Shown here one piece after another: positions 34,601 through 42,661 of a stretch of 64,000 nt of DNA (within the stretch, counting starts at the first letter, position 1; every line of letters begins with the position of its first letter). Position numbers and translations under genes: made by a program. Origin of the DNA: Desulfocorpusculum sp964414345 (lineage in GTDB: Bacteria; Desulfobacterota; Desulfocorpusculales; Desulfocorpusculum). The stretch covers positions 19,266-83,265 of the forward strand of contig CAYPWF010000007.1 in NCBI GenBank assembly GCA_964414345.1, given 5' to 3'. The notes under the pieces were generated by a model. The model worked only from the letters and a program-made list of their open reading frames with translations, was not told the origin of the DNA and searched no databases.

Positions 34601-34966
34601 TCTGAGATGGCCCAGCTCCTCTTTGAGCTGAGGCTCCTCAGAGCCGTGCCTCCTAATCAGCAGCTCTACAAGAGGTGCTCCCCCAGGGACTTTCTTGCCT
34701 GCGCCCTCAAGGATCTCCTTGGCCAGGGAATGAAGGGTCTGAATCCTGATTCCGGCCAGCCCAGGCCTAAGCCTTCTCACCAAGAGGGCTGCAAGGTGTT
34801 CCCTTAGGCTTCTGGAGGGCACCAGGATGCGAAGGGGAGCAGACAGTAGGGAGGGGTTACGGCGGACCTGTTCCACCCAACGGGAGACCTCCCCTAAAAG
34901 AAGGTCTTCTGCCTCCCGGGCCCCATGCGCCACCAGGATTCGGGAGGAAGCATCTGGGAATACCAT
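31637..34966 (-). CDS. addB: AddB-like nuclease/inactive helicase subunit with Fe-S motif
   Basis: 1109 residues. The N-terminus (RILVAHGAREAEDLLLGEV) occupies the Walker A position but lacks GxGKT, so ATP binding is probably lost. The C-terminal RecB-like nuclease shows LGKLVHAILE, FRADRADLTSQG and LLTDYKVGRTIS. An Fe-S cluster of the AddB type is suggested by Cys in LALCPWQCF and the late CHYCELAMAC. It pairs with AddA in end-resection for recombination. ATG 34966; a divergent promoter region lies upstream. Confidence 0.87.
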   Translation of the reverse strand: MVFPDASSRILVAHGAREAEDLLLGEVSRWVEQVRRNPSLLSAPLRILVPSRSLREHLAALLVRRLRPGLAGIRIQTLHSLAKEILEGAGKKVPGGAPLVELLIRRHGSEEPQLKEELGHLRDGMGAVVGSVVDFLEAGLQEAHLEALDELLCSKSQLPAAQRARAVLRVAGRTLQDMETLGVGIHSTSLVLARELLEERGEELLGEGPILVHGFSDLTGVGLDFMETLFRLRPCGLVLDHPPCPGKWDQPDPGKAFTGRLLRRLSPHAALREVVPQKPPSPELWLFHAPGPQAECRQVALLVQGLLRSGVGPENIGVVARRLEPYGAAIRSQFLQLGIPFSGISARGPKDRAWRSLAGLMELLQTRQQCGTELWLELMEPTQGGEAWSSPREELLLALRCLGAGRVKEVAGLELARIARRWPNGYPLPMRLGLEEEGQEEVVAPRRVIPLGELDRLQRHAIELQEALLSWMDGERDPSGHIQVLQELVSKILGWSDSHPAMSPLGLALEGIREDTPPGMFMTMEEFLLILGPQLEGSAGPRLGGKGGGVQVLEVMEARGRTFQHLFLVGMNRDMFPRPIQQDPILPDPVRRALLPLLEDLPVKEEGFEEERYLFAQLLSSSPRVIISWQSTDEEGKPMAVSPLVEKLRLEAGLKPFSVGSSLWQEPLFSPPGPSLRPPREHAVRAGLRAPRHNLEPLLSLAMEESQGQSPIWEPRAAARARVLVLEEMDPDLRTQEGQWRSSQPGPYMGLVGRMWEPADPRRGSLYVTTLESLALCPWQCFLGKLLRLEQPRDPLESLPELGPLQLGKLVHAILEVLVRGHLGPSGVAELCGVPQEGKVTQVPWPQDPKILEELARDQARLILEEDGMGLAALVEALAARAAPYVQVAREQDWPEQDSLVPVLATEVEGEITLSGGGGPRPLKFRADRADLTSQGLLLTDYKVGRTISKAVKKETRRKNFMEGVAAGQRLQAVAYACLAEGRPGAVGRYLFLGPELDKEHRVFEVSSTEEDFLREFEKVAGVLLNAWDLGIFFPRLVSPDGKREPDKCHYCELAMACVRGDSGARARLLKWAKGTPGDPSHVELQGSFRDLWGLAEKKGPNSQDEEQA

Positions 34967-35053
34967 GGTGCAGCCTACTCCTTCCGAGCAATTCCAGCAG
35001 GCTCATGGTATGCGCTCTGCTAATCCCAGGCAAGGGAGAATCCTCCAGTCCCG

Positions 35054-35082
35054 TTGACACAGGCAGCCTGTCTCTCTAATGT
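35054..35082 (+). promoter_or_regulatory. Sigma-70-like promoter for the HAD-hpnG unit
   Basis: TTGACA (35054-35059), a 17-bp spacer and TAATGT (35077-35082). It lies 34 bp before the GTG start of the HAD gene and in the divergent gap with addB. Confidence 0.55.
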
Positions 35083-35115
35083 GGAAGGCCGAAAAAGGAG
35101 TCAGGAGGGCAGCGG

Positions 35116-35742
35116 GTGGGAAACACAAGGCTTTTGCTTTTGGATCTGGGAAACGTGCTTTTGGAGTTTTCTCATCTCCCCATAGGGGAGGCCCTGGCCA
35201 GAAACGCCTCAGTCCCGGTGTTCCAAGACCCAAAGGAGGTCATGAGGTATCTCTTCAAAGGGGACCAGCCTGCTGAGGCGGCTCTTGACGAGGGGAAGGT
35301 GTCTGCCTTTGACTTCTATGAGGGACTTAGATCCAAGATGGGCCTTGGGCTCTCATTTGAAGAGTTCTCGGGGGTCTGGAACTCCATATTCCTCGAGAAA
35401 CCGGGGGCAGGGCGTGCAGTGGAGCTGCTCAAGGGGAAGGTGGGACTGCACCTTCTTTCCAACACCAACGTGCTTCACTTTCAACACTGTCTCAGACAAT
35501 TTCCATGGCTCAAGAAGTTTGATTCCTTTTTTCTCTCTTACGAGATGGGTGTTAGAAAACCGGATCCTGCGATCTACAAAATGGTTCTGGCCAGAGTAGG
35601 TTCAAAGCCTGAAGAGATCCTTTACCTGGACGATATACCAGAGAACCTGGTCCCTGCCCAGGCCTTGGGGATAAGGACAGAGCTGGTGGGTCCGACTCAG
35701 AGCCTCATTGAGGTTCTCAAGAACCATTTCCCCTTTCTTTAA
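35116..35742 (+). CDS. HAD-superfamily hydrolase, YihX-like
   Basis: 208 residues from GTG 35116 with AGGAGG upstream. HAD motifs: I LLLDLGNVLLEF (nucleophile Asp; Asn in place of the second Asp), II LLSNTN, III Lys in MGVRKPDPAIY and IV LYLDDIPENL. The DLGNV, SNTN and RKP pattern follows the YihX/epoxide-hydrolase-N-like subgroup of sugar-phosphate phosphatases. Because the second motif I Asp is Asn, general acid catalysis may differ. It precedes hpnG by 17 bp and could be a phosphatase in the same pathway, which is inference. Confidence 0.82.
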   Translation: MGNTRLLLLDLGNVLLEFSHLPIGEALARNASVPVFQDPKEVMRYLFKGDQPAEAALDEGKVSAFDFYEGLRSKMGLGLSFEEFSGVWNSIFLEKPGAGRAVELLKGKVGLHLLSNTNVLHFQHCLRQFPWLKKFDSFFLSYEMGVRKPDPAIYKMVLARVGSKPEEILYLDDIPENLVPAQALGIRTELVGPTQSLIEVLKNHFPFL

Positions 35743-35759
35743 GGGGACGGGAGTAGTTT

Positions 35760-36494
35760 ATGGGGTGGAGCGGGGAGCGCATTGGTTTGTTGGCTGCTTT
35801 GCCGCAGGAATGCGCTGGTGTGCTTTCATGGCCGGGGTGGGTAAGGCAAGAGTGCGAAAAGGGGGTCAGACTCTACGAGCTTAAGACCCCGAAGCGTGAG
35901 CTCAGGCTGGCTGTGGGTGGCATGGGGGAGGCCCAGGCTATTGAGACTTTGAGGATTCTTTTGGAGGGATTTCAAGCTCTAAGAGTGGTTTGCCTGGGGT
36001 TTGCCGGGGCCCTGGAGCCCGAGCTGGATGTGGGAGATGTGGCATGGATCAGCAGGGTTCTAAAGCTTACGCAAGCAGGCACTCTACTGGAGGGGCCATC
36101 ACTGGAGGGCCCCCCCCGAGGCTCGGGTTTGGCCTCAGCCACGGTTGTGTCCCTGCCGGGTTTTCTCTCCAAGGAAAAGCTCAGAGAGGCTTCGCGGGGC
36201 TGGCAGCCCCCATTGCTTGTGGATCTGGAAAGTTATGCTCTTGCGCAAGAGGCAACAAGAAGAAGGGTTGGGTTCTGGGGGATAAGGGCTGTGAGTGACG
36301 AGGCTTGCCTGGATGCCGGCCCAAGGGTGGCAGGGTGGGTGGATAAGGATTACAAGATGCAGCCTTTAAGAGTAATTGTCTCCATGATCCGAAAGCCCTC
36401 TGACTTGGCCCTGATGCTTAGGCTTTTCAGGCGCGCTAGGAAGGCTTCCAGGAGTTTGGGAAGGGAGCTTGGCAGGCTTTTTCTTCAAGGCTGA
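35760..36494 (+). CDS. hpnG: Nucleoside phosphorylase-like protein, probable HpnG
   Basis: 244 residues of the PNP/UDP phosphorylase fold. Visible: IGLLAALPQECAGV at the start, GGMGEAQAIETL, LGFAGALEPELDVGDV and the ribose-site DLESYALAQEATRR. The length and the nearby hpnH, hpnA and shc support HpnG, the hydrolase/phosphorylase that removes adenine from adenosylhopane to give the ribosylhopane intermediate. Assignment rests on fold plus context; an MTA/SAH nucleosidase role is possible. Confidence 0.75.
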   Translation: MGWSGERIGLLAALPQECAGVLSWPGWVRQECEKGVRLYELKTPKRELRLAVGGMGEAQAIETLRILLEGFQALRVVCLGFAGALEPELDVGDVAWISRVLKLTQAGTLLEGPSLEGPPRGSGLASATVVSLPGFLSKEKLREASRGWQPPLLVDLESYALAQEATRRRVGFWGIRAVSDEACLDAGPRVAGWVDKDYKMQPLRVIVSMIRKPSDLALMLRLFRRARKASRSLGRELGRLFLQG

Positions 36495-36519
36495 GAAGAG
36501 CTTTACACGGAATATATCC

Positions 36520-36707
36520 AACCCGGATTATTCTCCAAAGCGGTAAGTTTGGGGGCTAAAGCCCCCAAACCCCCGGCACACTGGGACATATTCCGACTCA
36601 ACCCAGGACCAGATCTGAAACCAAAAGGAGGGTGCTTTTGAGTATGGAGCGGTTTGTTCAAATATGTCACCAGAACAGCCCGCATTATCCACTCATCGTG
36701 AATAATG
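36520..36707 (+). repeat. Dispersed intergenic repeat, copy 4 (orientation A, full reference copy)
   Basis: 188 bp. Left end ACCCGGATTATTCTCCAAAG, then the hairpin GTTTGGGGGC-TAAA-GCCCCCAAAC (10-bp stem). The middle is ACTCAACCCAGGACCAGA and TTTTGAGTATGGAGC. The right end is GCCCGCATTATCCACT followed by GTGAATAAT. It lies between convergent hpnG and the CruF-like gene. Confidence 0.82.
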
Positions 36708-36763
36708 GGGGTTAAGTGGGGCTGATCCATCCAAGCTTGAGCTTCCTTGACCATTCATCCCGG

Positions 36764-37564
36764 TTACTCAAGGTTCTTCTTGATGCCTCTCATCTTGTAG
36801 GCAGTCCAGCAGCCGGACATGAGAAGAAAGCTCCCTGAGATGAAGCTGCTGGCTATCCCCAGGCAGGTTTCTCCTATGGCAAAGGTGACTATTAGGTTGA
36901 ACAAGAGAATGCTCAGATACAGGAGTGGTCCCCAAGCCATGGCTAAAGAGATCCCAAAAACTTGGATGTGGCTGGAGGCTTTGCCCCATCTGGCATCCAA
37001 AAACTGTAGGAGCCGGATCATGCAAAGCCCCACCAGGAGCCATCCCGCGAAGTTGCTCATGGGGACCCCGAAGTAAGCTCCCTGGGACCTGTAACCGTAG
37101 ATCTTACCCAGGAACCACTTTTCCCCCTGAAGGGCCACGGGGTCCACCACCACATCCAGGAGCACCATGAGGAAGCTTCCCAGGACCCAGACCAGATTGC
37201 TGCGGCGCGTTGCCTCCTGGTCCCCCAGGTGCCAACCTCTTTCCCTTCGCACAAGAGGCGCCATGAGAAAGAGTGCGGTAGAGTAGCTGCAGGCAGCCAG
37301 GAACACATAGGAGAGGGAGTCCATGAAAGGGACCCCCAGGACCCATATCTCCCTGCCTCGGGTTGCCGGGATATAGTAATAATCCCCGTAAGGGAAGCCC
37401 AGGTGGATGGATGAGAGCTCGGAGAAAAAGGCGGCCAGATATCCCAAGACCAGGAAACTCCAGGCAACCCTCTGGCCGAACTGAAGCCGCGCCCCTATGA
37501 GGTACACGGCCAAGAAAGCGAAAACATAGGGCCTCAGAAGCAGCGTACCTAGGAGCAGGTGCAT
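36764..37564 (-). CDS. CruF-like (DUF422) carotenoid-biosynthesis-type membrane protein
   Basis: 266 residues and about seven transmembrane helices. Family marks include FGFPYGDYYY-like SIHLGFPYGDYYYI, LGVPFMDSLSYVF, the VVVDPVALQGEKWF segment and YFGVPMSNFAGWLLVG. CruF proteins hydrate carotenoid psi-ends, but no carotenoid genes are in this window. It is the last gene of the hopanoid minus-strand run, 15 bp after hpnH. A role in modifying a hopanoid or another isoprenoid is an inference. Confidence 0.72.
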   Translation of the reverse strand: MHLLLGTLLLRPYVFAFLAVYLIGARLQFGQRVAWSFLVLGYLAAFFSELSSIHLGFPYGDYYYIPATRGREIWVLGVPFMDSLSYVFLAACSYSTALFLMAPLVRRERGWHLGDQEATRRSNLVWVLGSFLMVLLDVVVDPVALQGEKWFLGKIYGYRSQGAYFGVPMSNFAGWLLVGLCMIRLLQFLDARWGKASSHIQVFGISLAMAWGPLLYLSILLFNLIVTFAIGETCLGIASSFISGSFLLMSGCWTAYKMRGIKKNLE

Positions 37565-37579
37565 GGGAGTGCCTGATTC

Positions 37580-38578
37580 TCAGCTAAGATTCCATAGGAT
37601 CATGCGCCAGAGGTCCTGGAAGCTGTGCCCCAGTTCCCTTACCACAGTGGGCTCAAATCCGCAATGCATCATGCAGTGGCGGCACCTGGGGTCCTCGCCC
37701 CTTACAAATCTATCCCACGGAGTTTTTTCCATGAGCTCTCGGAAACTGGAGTAATGGGTGTCTGTGATCAGATAGCAGGGGGACTTCCAACCTGCAGGGT
37801 TGCGGGTGGGGTTACCCCAGGGGGTGCAGCGCATCTGCCTCCGGCCCATGAGGAAATCCATGTAAAGGGGAGTGCTTATGATCCTGTACTTCTTGGCAAT
37901 GGTCTCTATTTCCCTGAATTTCCGAACTATCTCCTCCCTGGTGAGAAATATGCCCTCCTCCACTGCCTGGTAGTGGTAGGCCGGGGCCAACAGCAGCCCG
38001 TCCACCCGTTCCATGGCCAGAAGATGGAACAGGAGCTCCAGCTTTTCAGGCTGGGTTTCCTTGTATATGGTGGTGTTGGTAGTGACCCTGAAGCCTTGCT
38101 TCTTGGCTGCCCGGATGCCCTCCAGAGCCTTCTCGAAGGTGCCTGGGGTGCCGATGATGGAGTCGTGTACCTCCCTGGGGCCGTCCAGATGCACGTTAAA
38201 GGTGAACCTGGGCGATGGCCTGAACAGATGCAGGGATCGCTCCAGGAGGACCCCGTTGGTGCAAAGATATATGTGCTTTTTCCTGGCCAAGACCTCCTTC
38301 ACCAGTGGGCCCACTTGGCTGTAGAGAAGGGGCTCCCCCCCGGTGATGGTTACCACCGGGGCGCCGCACTCCTCTACTGCCCCCACAGATTCCTCCAAAG
38401 ATAGCTCCTGCGCCAAAGTCTCCCTGTATTCCCTGATCCGGCCGCAGCCGCTGCACTGGAGGTTGCAGCGGTGGGTGGGCTCCAGCATCAAGACAAGGGG
38501 GAAGCGCTTCAGGCCCTTGAGGGCATTGCCCAAAAGGTATTTTGTCATGTCAATGTGAATGGATATGGGAAACCTCAT
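37580..38578 (-). CDS. hpnH: Hopanoid radical SAM protein HpnH
   Basis: 332 residues. MLEPTHRCNLQCSGCGRIREY holds the radical SAM CxxxCxxC, preceded by the KRFPLVLM stretch typical of HpnH. GGEPLLY is the SAM-binding GGE. The C-terminal CRHCMMHCGFEPTVV resembles the extra Cys motif of this family. HpnH adds a 5'-deoxyadenosyl group to diploptene, the first step of C35 hopanoid side-chain synthesis. It overlaps the DUF116 gene by 4 bp, indicating translational coupling. Confidence 0.9.
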   Translation of the reverse strand: MRFPISIHIDMTKYLLGNALKGLKRFPLVLMLEPTHRCNLQCSGCGRIREYRETLAQELSLEESVGAVEECGAPVVTITGGEPLLYSQVGPLVKEVLARKKHIYLCTNGVLLERSLHLFRPSPRFTFNVHLDGPREVHDSIIGTPGTFEKALEGIRAAKKQGFRVTTNTTIYKETQPEKLELLFHLLAMERVDGLLLAPAYHYQAVEEGIFLTREEIVRKFREIETIAKKYRIISTPLYMDFLMGRRQMRCTPWGNPTRNPAGWKSPCYLITDTHYSSFRELMEKTPWDRFVRGEDPRCRHCMMHCGFEPTVVRELGHSFQDLWRMILWNLS

Positions 38579-39420
38579 GATGACTCCGGTGATGATGAAC
38601 TGTATTGCTCCTTAGAGATCCGCTCGAAGAACTCCAGGGCTTGCCTGAACTCCTCAATGTCCACCTGGGTGTTCTTGCACGGGCCCTCGGGCCTCTTGTT
38701 GGGAATGCCTATAACAGGCACGTGCAAGGCCACGTCCTTGATGCCGCTTGCAAGGTCTCTTTCGCAGGCAAGGGCTATGATGAAGTCAGGTCGTTCCTTG
38801 CGTATTGCCTTTCTAGCCTCCTCGCCTCCTCCGGCTGTGGCCAGGGCGTGGGGCCGGCCCTCCATTATTCTGCGGATTTCCTGTCTTGTCTCCCGGCTCA
38901 GGCACCTGGGCAGGAGTACCAGAAGCCTCCTGGGGCCTCCGGGCCTGGTGTGGGACCGGCTAAGCACGTTGTTCACCTTGATGAAGGAGTTAAAAACCTG
39001 GTCCCTGGAAAACCCAAGTTTCCCCCCAAGCCACACACTCTTGGGCAAAAGCCACAATAGAAGAGTTTCGCTCCACCTGTATGGGAGAAGCCTGGAAGCC
39101 CCTGTTGCAACCTCCATGAGAAAAAGAAGGTAGACTCCCACGGACCCCACCAAGAGCACCCCGAAGGCTGCCTTCAATGGCCAACTCAAATAGGGAGACC
39201 ATTCTCCCAGCCTGGGATAAACCAGGTAGGCCCCCAGCACCAGGAGCCCCAGAAATATTACAAATACAAAGCTGGCCAACCATATGAAGCGGGCTTTGGG
39301 CTCGTCTATGTCCCCCTCGGGGGTGCCGTCCCAGTCCTCCCACTCATCCCCCAGCTTTCTGTCCTGAGCTTTTTTCTCAGGGGATTCCGAGTCATTCTCT
39401 TTTTGCGTCTCGAAAGGCAT
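38575..39420 (-). CDS. DUF116 membrane protein
   Basis: 281 residues. An acidic, charged N-terminus (about 1-45) is followed by two hydrophobic helices (about 46-75 and 80-108), then a soluble domain. DUF116 marks are LLVLLPRCL, ACERDLASGI and VIGIPNKRPEGPCKNTQVD; cysteines in RCL, ACE and GPC could bind metal. The molecular function of DUF116 is not known. Coupling to hpnH suggests a role in hopanoid or isoprenoid processing at the membrane. Confidence 0.75.
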   Translation of the reverse strand: MPFETQKENDSESPEKKAQDRKLGDEWEDWDGTPEGDIDEPKARFIWLASFVFVIFLGLLVLGAYLVYPRLGEWSPYLSWPLKAAFGVLLVGSVGVYLLFLMEVATGASRLLPYRWSETLLLWLLPKSVWLGGKLGFSRDQVFNSFIKVNNVLSRSHTRPGGPRRLLVLLPRCLSRETRQEIRRIMEGRPHALATAGGGEEARKAIRKERPDFIIALACERDLASGIKDVALHVPVIGIPNKRPEGPCKNTQVDIEEFRQALEFFERISKEQYSSSSPESS

Positions 39421-39430
39421 CTTTTCCGCT

Positions 39431-39575
39431 AACCCTATTCCCCAAGACTCTTGAGTTTGGGGGCCTCGCCTTTAGGCCCCAGGCACGCCTCCGCATACTT
39501 CGACTCAACCCAGGGCCCAACTTGAAAAGCGAAAAAACAGAGTTTTTTGAATACAGGTCACTTTATCCCAAAAAA
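39431..39575 (+). repeat. Dispersed intergenic repeat, copy 5 (orientation A, diverged/partial)
   Basis: It starts with ACCCTATTCCCCAAG, then GAGTTTGGGGGCCTCGCC and TTTAGGCCCC, TACTTCGACTCAACCCAGGG and TTTTTTGAATACAGG. The right GCATTATCC end is lost. It lies in the 200-bp gap between hpnA (upstream in transcription) and the DUF116 gene. Confidence 0.62.
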
Positions 39576-39620
39576 TCCTCCCAATTACCAACATCTTTTA
39601 CTGCCGGCCAAAAATGCTGG

Positions 39621-40622
39621 CTAGCCTTTTGGGGTCACATATCCCTGCTCCCTAAACCAGGCTATGGCCTCACCGAGGGCCTGCCTCACAGGGGTTTGAG
39701 GAAGCCCCAGCTCCCTTAAAGCCTTTGAAGAATCGAAAAACATCTTCTTGGCCGCCATCTTCACCCCGTCCAAGGGGATTCTGGGTTCCCTGTGGGTGAT
39801 CCACTTGCTTATGGAGCATTCAACATAGGCCATGACCAAAATGGGCCATCTGGGAAGCCTGATCCTGGGGGCTGGAAGACCAGAGAGCTGGGCCAAGACC
39901 TGGAAGATTTCCTTGAGGCTCATATTCAGGTTGCCCAGGATGTATTTCTCACCTTTCTTGCCCTTCTCCAGGGCCAGGAGGTGCCCTTGGGCCACATCCT
40001 TCACATGTATCAGGTTAAGCCCGGTGTCCACATAGGCAGGCATTCGTCCCCTCAGGAAATCCAGGATGGTTCTTCCCGTGGGGGTGGGTTTTCTGTCCTT
40101 GGGGCCCACCGGGGTGCTGGGATTCACCACCACCACATCCAGACCCCTCCCGGCTGCTCTGAGGGCCTCCTGCTCTGCCAGAAACTTGGAGCGTTTGTAA
40201 GGCCCCACAAGCTCCTCCAATCTGACCGGGGTCTGTTCGTTTCCGGGGGATCCATCGGGCGGGATGCCCAGAGCCCCAACAGAGCTGGTGTGCACAACCC
40301 TTTCCACCCCGCCCGATGCCGCCGCGTTCAAAACATTCTTGGTCCCCTCCACATTGACGCAATACATGTTCTCTGGATCCGGCACCCAAAGCCTGTAATC
40401 CGCCGCTGTGTGGAACACCACTTGGCAACCTTTTGCACAGCCTAGGACCTTGTCAGGATCCCTCAGGTCCCCTTGGTAGAGCTCCACCTCATCCTCCGGA
40501 AGAATCCTACTGGCTTGCTCCCTATTGCGCACCAGGCATCGCACGCTCCAGCCTTTTTCCAGGAGCAGATCCAGGAGGTTCCCACCCACAAAACCCGTGG
40601 CGCCGGTTAGCATCGCGCGCAT
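39621..40622 (-). CDS. hpnA: Hopanoid-associated sugar epimerase HpnA
   Basis: 333 residues, an extended SDR. NAD-binding TGATGFVGGNLL, TSSVGALG and the active-site YKRSKFLAE (YxxxK) are present. GPKDRKPTPTGRTI and the YVDTGLNLIHVKDVAQGH segment are typical of HpnA. Its exact substrate is unclear; it is linked to hopanoid side-chain chemistry. It lies 15 bp after shc. Confidence 0.88.
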   Translation of the reverse strand: MRAMLTGATGFVGGNLLDLLLEKGWSVRCLVRNREQASRILPEDEVELYQGDLRDPDKVLGCAKGCQVVFHTAADYRLWVPDPENMYCVNVEGTKNVLNAAASGGVERVVHTSSVGALGIPPDGSPGNEQTPVRLEELVGPYKRSKFLAEQEALRAAGRGLDVVVVNPSTPVGPKDRKPTPTGRTILDFLRGRMPAYVDTGLNLIHVKDVAQGHLLALEKGKKGEKYILGNLNMSLKEIFQVLAQLSGLPAPRIRLPRWPILVMAYVECSISKWITHREPRIPLDGVKMAAKKMFFDSSKALRELGLPQTPVRQALGEAIAWFREQGYVTPKG

Positions 40623-40637
40623 GCTGTCCAGAGCTGT

Positions 40638-42575
40638 TCAGTCCATTCCCAGTGCCCTCCGGTATCTGCCGAGGGCCATAAGGGGAAAACAGTTTCGATA
40701 ATTGTGGTAACGGATCATGAAATACTTGGGGAATCCCGTGCCGGTGAAGTATTCCTCTGGCCACGTGCCGTTTTCCTCCTGCTGGGCCAGAAGATATTGG
40801 ATTCCCCGAGCTGCCTCCTGGGAAAGAGCCTCACCTGCTGCCACGAGCCCCATGAGGGCCCAAGCGGTCTGGGAAGGGGTGCTGGGCCCGCTGCCCCTCA
40901 ACTCAGGACGCCTGTAAGTCTCACAGGTCTCCCCCCATCCCCCGTCCCAGTTCTGGTGCTCCTTAAGCCAGCGCACTGCTTTGCGAACATAAGGCTGAGT
41001 CATGTCCTCCCCGATGGCAGCCAAGCCGCAAAGCACGCACCATGTGCCGTAGATGTAATTCACCCCCCAACGGCCCCACCAGCAGCCATCTGGCTCCTGA
41101 ACTCTCTTCAGGAAACGGATGCCGGCCTTTGCAGCCGGATGCTCGGGTCCGAAACCGTAATGCCCCATGAATTCCAAGACCCTACCTGTGAGATCCGCTG
41201 TGGGAGGATCCAGATTGGCCTCCAGATCGGCCCAAGGGATGCGGTTTAGGATCTGTTTGTCGTTGTTGGTATCAAAAGCTCCCCAGCCCCCGTTTCGGCT
41301 CTGCATGCCCAGCACCCAATCAATTCCCCTTCTTATCCTCTCGTCTTGGCTGGGGTCCCCGTCCATCCACATGCGTTTGAGAGCCATGAGCACCACGGCC
41401 GAGTCGTCCACGTCGGGGTACCAGTCATTTTGGAACTCAAAAGCCCAGCCTCCTGGGGCCAAGCCAGGGTTCTTTACCTTCCAGTCCCCCTCTTTCCATA
41501 TCTGACGTCCCAGGAGCCACTCAGCGGCCTTCACAAAGGCTGGATGGTCCTTGGAAAGCCCTGAATCCAAAAGAGCAATACATGTTAAAGGAGTGTCCCA
41601 GACAGGAGATATGCAGGACTGAAGCCTAAGTTGTTCTCCTTCCTCTATGCTGAAGCGCTCCAAAGCCTCAAGCCCCTTACGCACCACTGGGTGTTCCAAG
41701 GGATAACCCAGGGTCTTGAGGGCCAAGAGGGAATTCACCATGGCCGGCTGAATGCCCCCCCAGTCCCCCGTGGGCTCCTGATGCTTGAGGATCCAGTCCT
41801 CAACGCCCCTTACGGCCTTCTTGCGCAAAGGCCTGATGGGTAGCTCCTCGGTGCGCTTGAGAAGCTTGTCTGTGAGGTGGAAAACCCCCTCCCAGGTAAG
41901 CCAGCCTTTGGGATGAACTCTTGGGGTTGAGCCTCCTGGGTGGAGTTCAAAAACCCCTTGCTCTTCTGGAAGCTCCACCACGGGCTTCTTGTCCAGCAGG
42001 ATGGAAATGGGAATCAGTGTGGCCCTGGCCCAGCTTGAGAAATCATAGACAGAAAAAGGCGACCAGCCAGGGAGCAATATTATTTCCACCGGCAAAGAGG
42101 GAAGCCTTTTCCAGGGGTATTGCCCGAAAAGGGCAAGAAAAATGCGTGTAAAGACCCGTGTGGCCTCAATCCCTCCGCTTTCCAGTATGAACCTTCTGGC
42201 TTTAATCATGCAGGGCTCCTCAGGGGAGACCCCTGCCATCTTGAGGGCGAAATAAGCCTCTGTGGTGGTGCTCACGCATCCAGGCCCGCCAAAGTAGATT
42301 CCCCATGTGCCGTCCTCCCGCTGTTGAGACAAGAGGTAGCGGGCCATCTTCTGCTCCCTCTGCGGGTCCTTGATTCCCAGAAACCTGAAAAGCATTAGGT
42401 ACTCGGCGGTTATGGTCACGTTGGACTCAAGTTCGTACCACCACCACCCCTCGGGGGACTGCTCAGCCAGGAAACGGGCCTGGGCACGCTCAACCGCCCT
42501 TTGCAGCTCCCCCCTGCCGGGGAAGTCAGCTCCCCCCGAAACGGTTGTTATGCTCAGGACTTCGTTTGCCTTCAT
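40638..42575 (-). CDS. shc: Squalene-hopene cyclase
   Basis: 645 residues from ATG 42575, preceded by GGGAGA; the frame is open to a TTG at 42665 overlapping the upstream stop. Terpene cyclase marks include the catalytic DVDDSAVV (DxDD) and many QW repeats (QREDGTWG, QEPTGDWGG, QSRNGGWGA, QEPDGCWWGRWG, QQEENGTWPE). It cyclises squalene to hopene/diplopterol at the cytoplasmic membrane face. It heads the minus-strand hopanoid run (shc-hpnA, then DUF116-hpnH-cruF-like). No squalene synthase genes (hpnCDE) are in the window. Confidence 0.93.
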   Translation of the reverse strand: MKANEVLSITTVSGGADFPGRGELQRAVERAQARFLAEQSPEGWWWYELESNVTITAEYLMLFRFLGIKDPQREQKMARYLLSQQREDGTWGIYFGGPGCVSTTTEAYFALKMAGVSPEEPCMIKARRFILESGGIEATRVFTRIFLALFGQYPWKRLPSLPVEIILLPGWSPFSVYDFSSWARATLIPISILLDKKPVVELPEEQGVFELHPGGSTPRVHPKGWLTWEGVFHLTDKLLKRTEELPIRPLRKKAVRGVEDWILKHQEPTGDWGGIQPAMVNSLLALKTLGYPLEHPVVRKGLEALERFSIEEGEQLRLQSCISPVWDTPLTCIALLDSGLSKDHPAFVKAAEWLLGRQIWKEGDWKVKNPGLAPGGWAFEFQNDWYPDVDDSAVVLMALKRMWMDGDPSQDERIRRGIDWVLGMQSRNGGWGAFDTNNDKQILNRIPWADLEANLDPPTADLTGRVLEFMGHYGFGPEHPAAKAGIRFLKRVQEPDGCWWGRWGVNYIYGTWCVLCGLAAIGEDMTQPYVRKAVRWLKEHQNWDGGWGETCETYRRPELRGSGPSTPSQTAWALMGLVAAGEALSQEAARGIQYLLAQQEENGTWPEEYFTGTGFPKYFMIRYHNYRNCFPLMALGRYRRALGMD

Positions 42576-42661
42576 GAAAAAAGTCTCCCGCTTCTCCCAC
42601 AGCCTGATTGGATTCCGCCAATGATAGGCCAAAAACCGCCTTCCATCAAGGCCGCCCCCCC

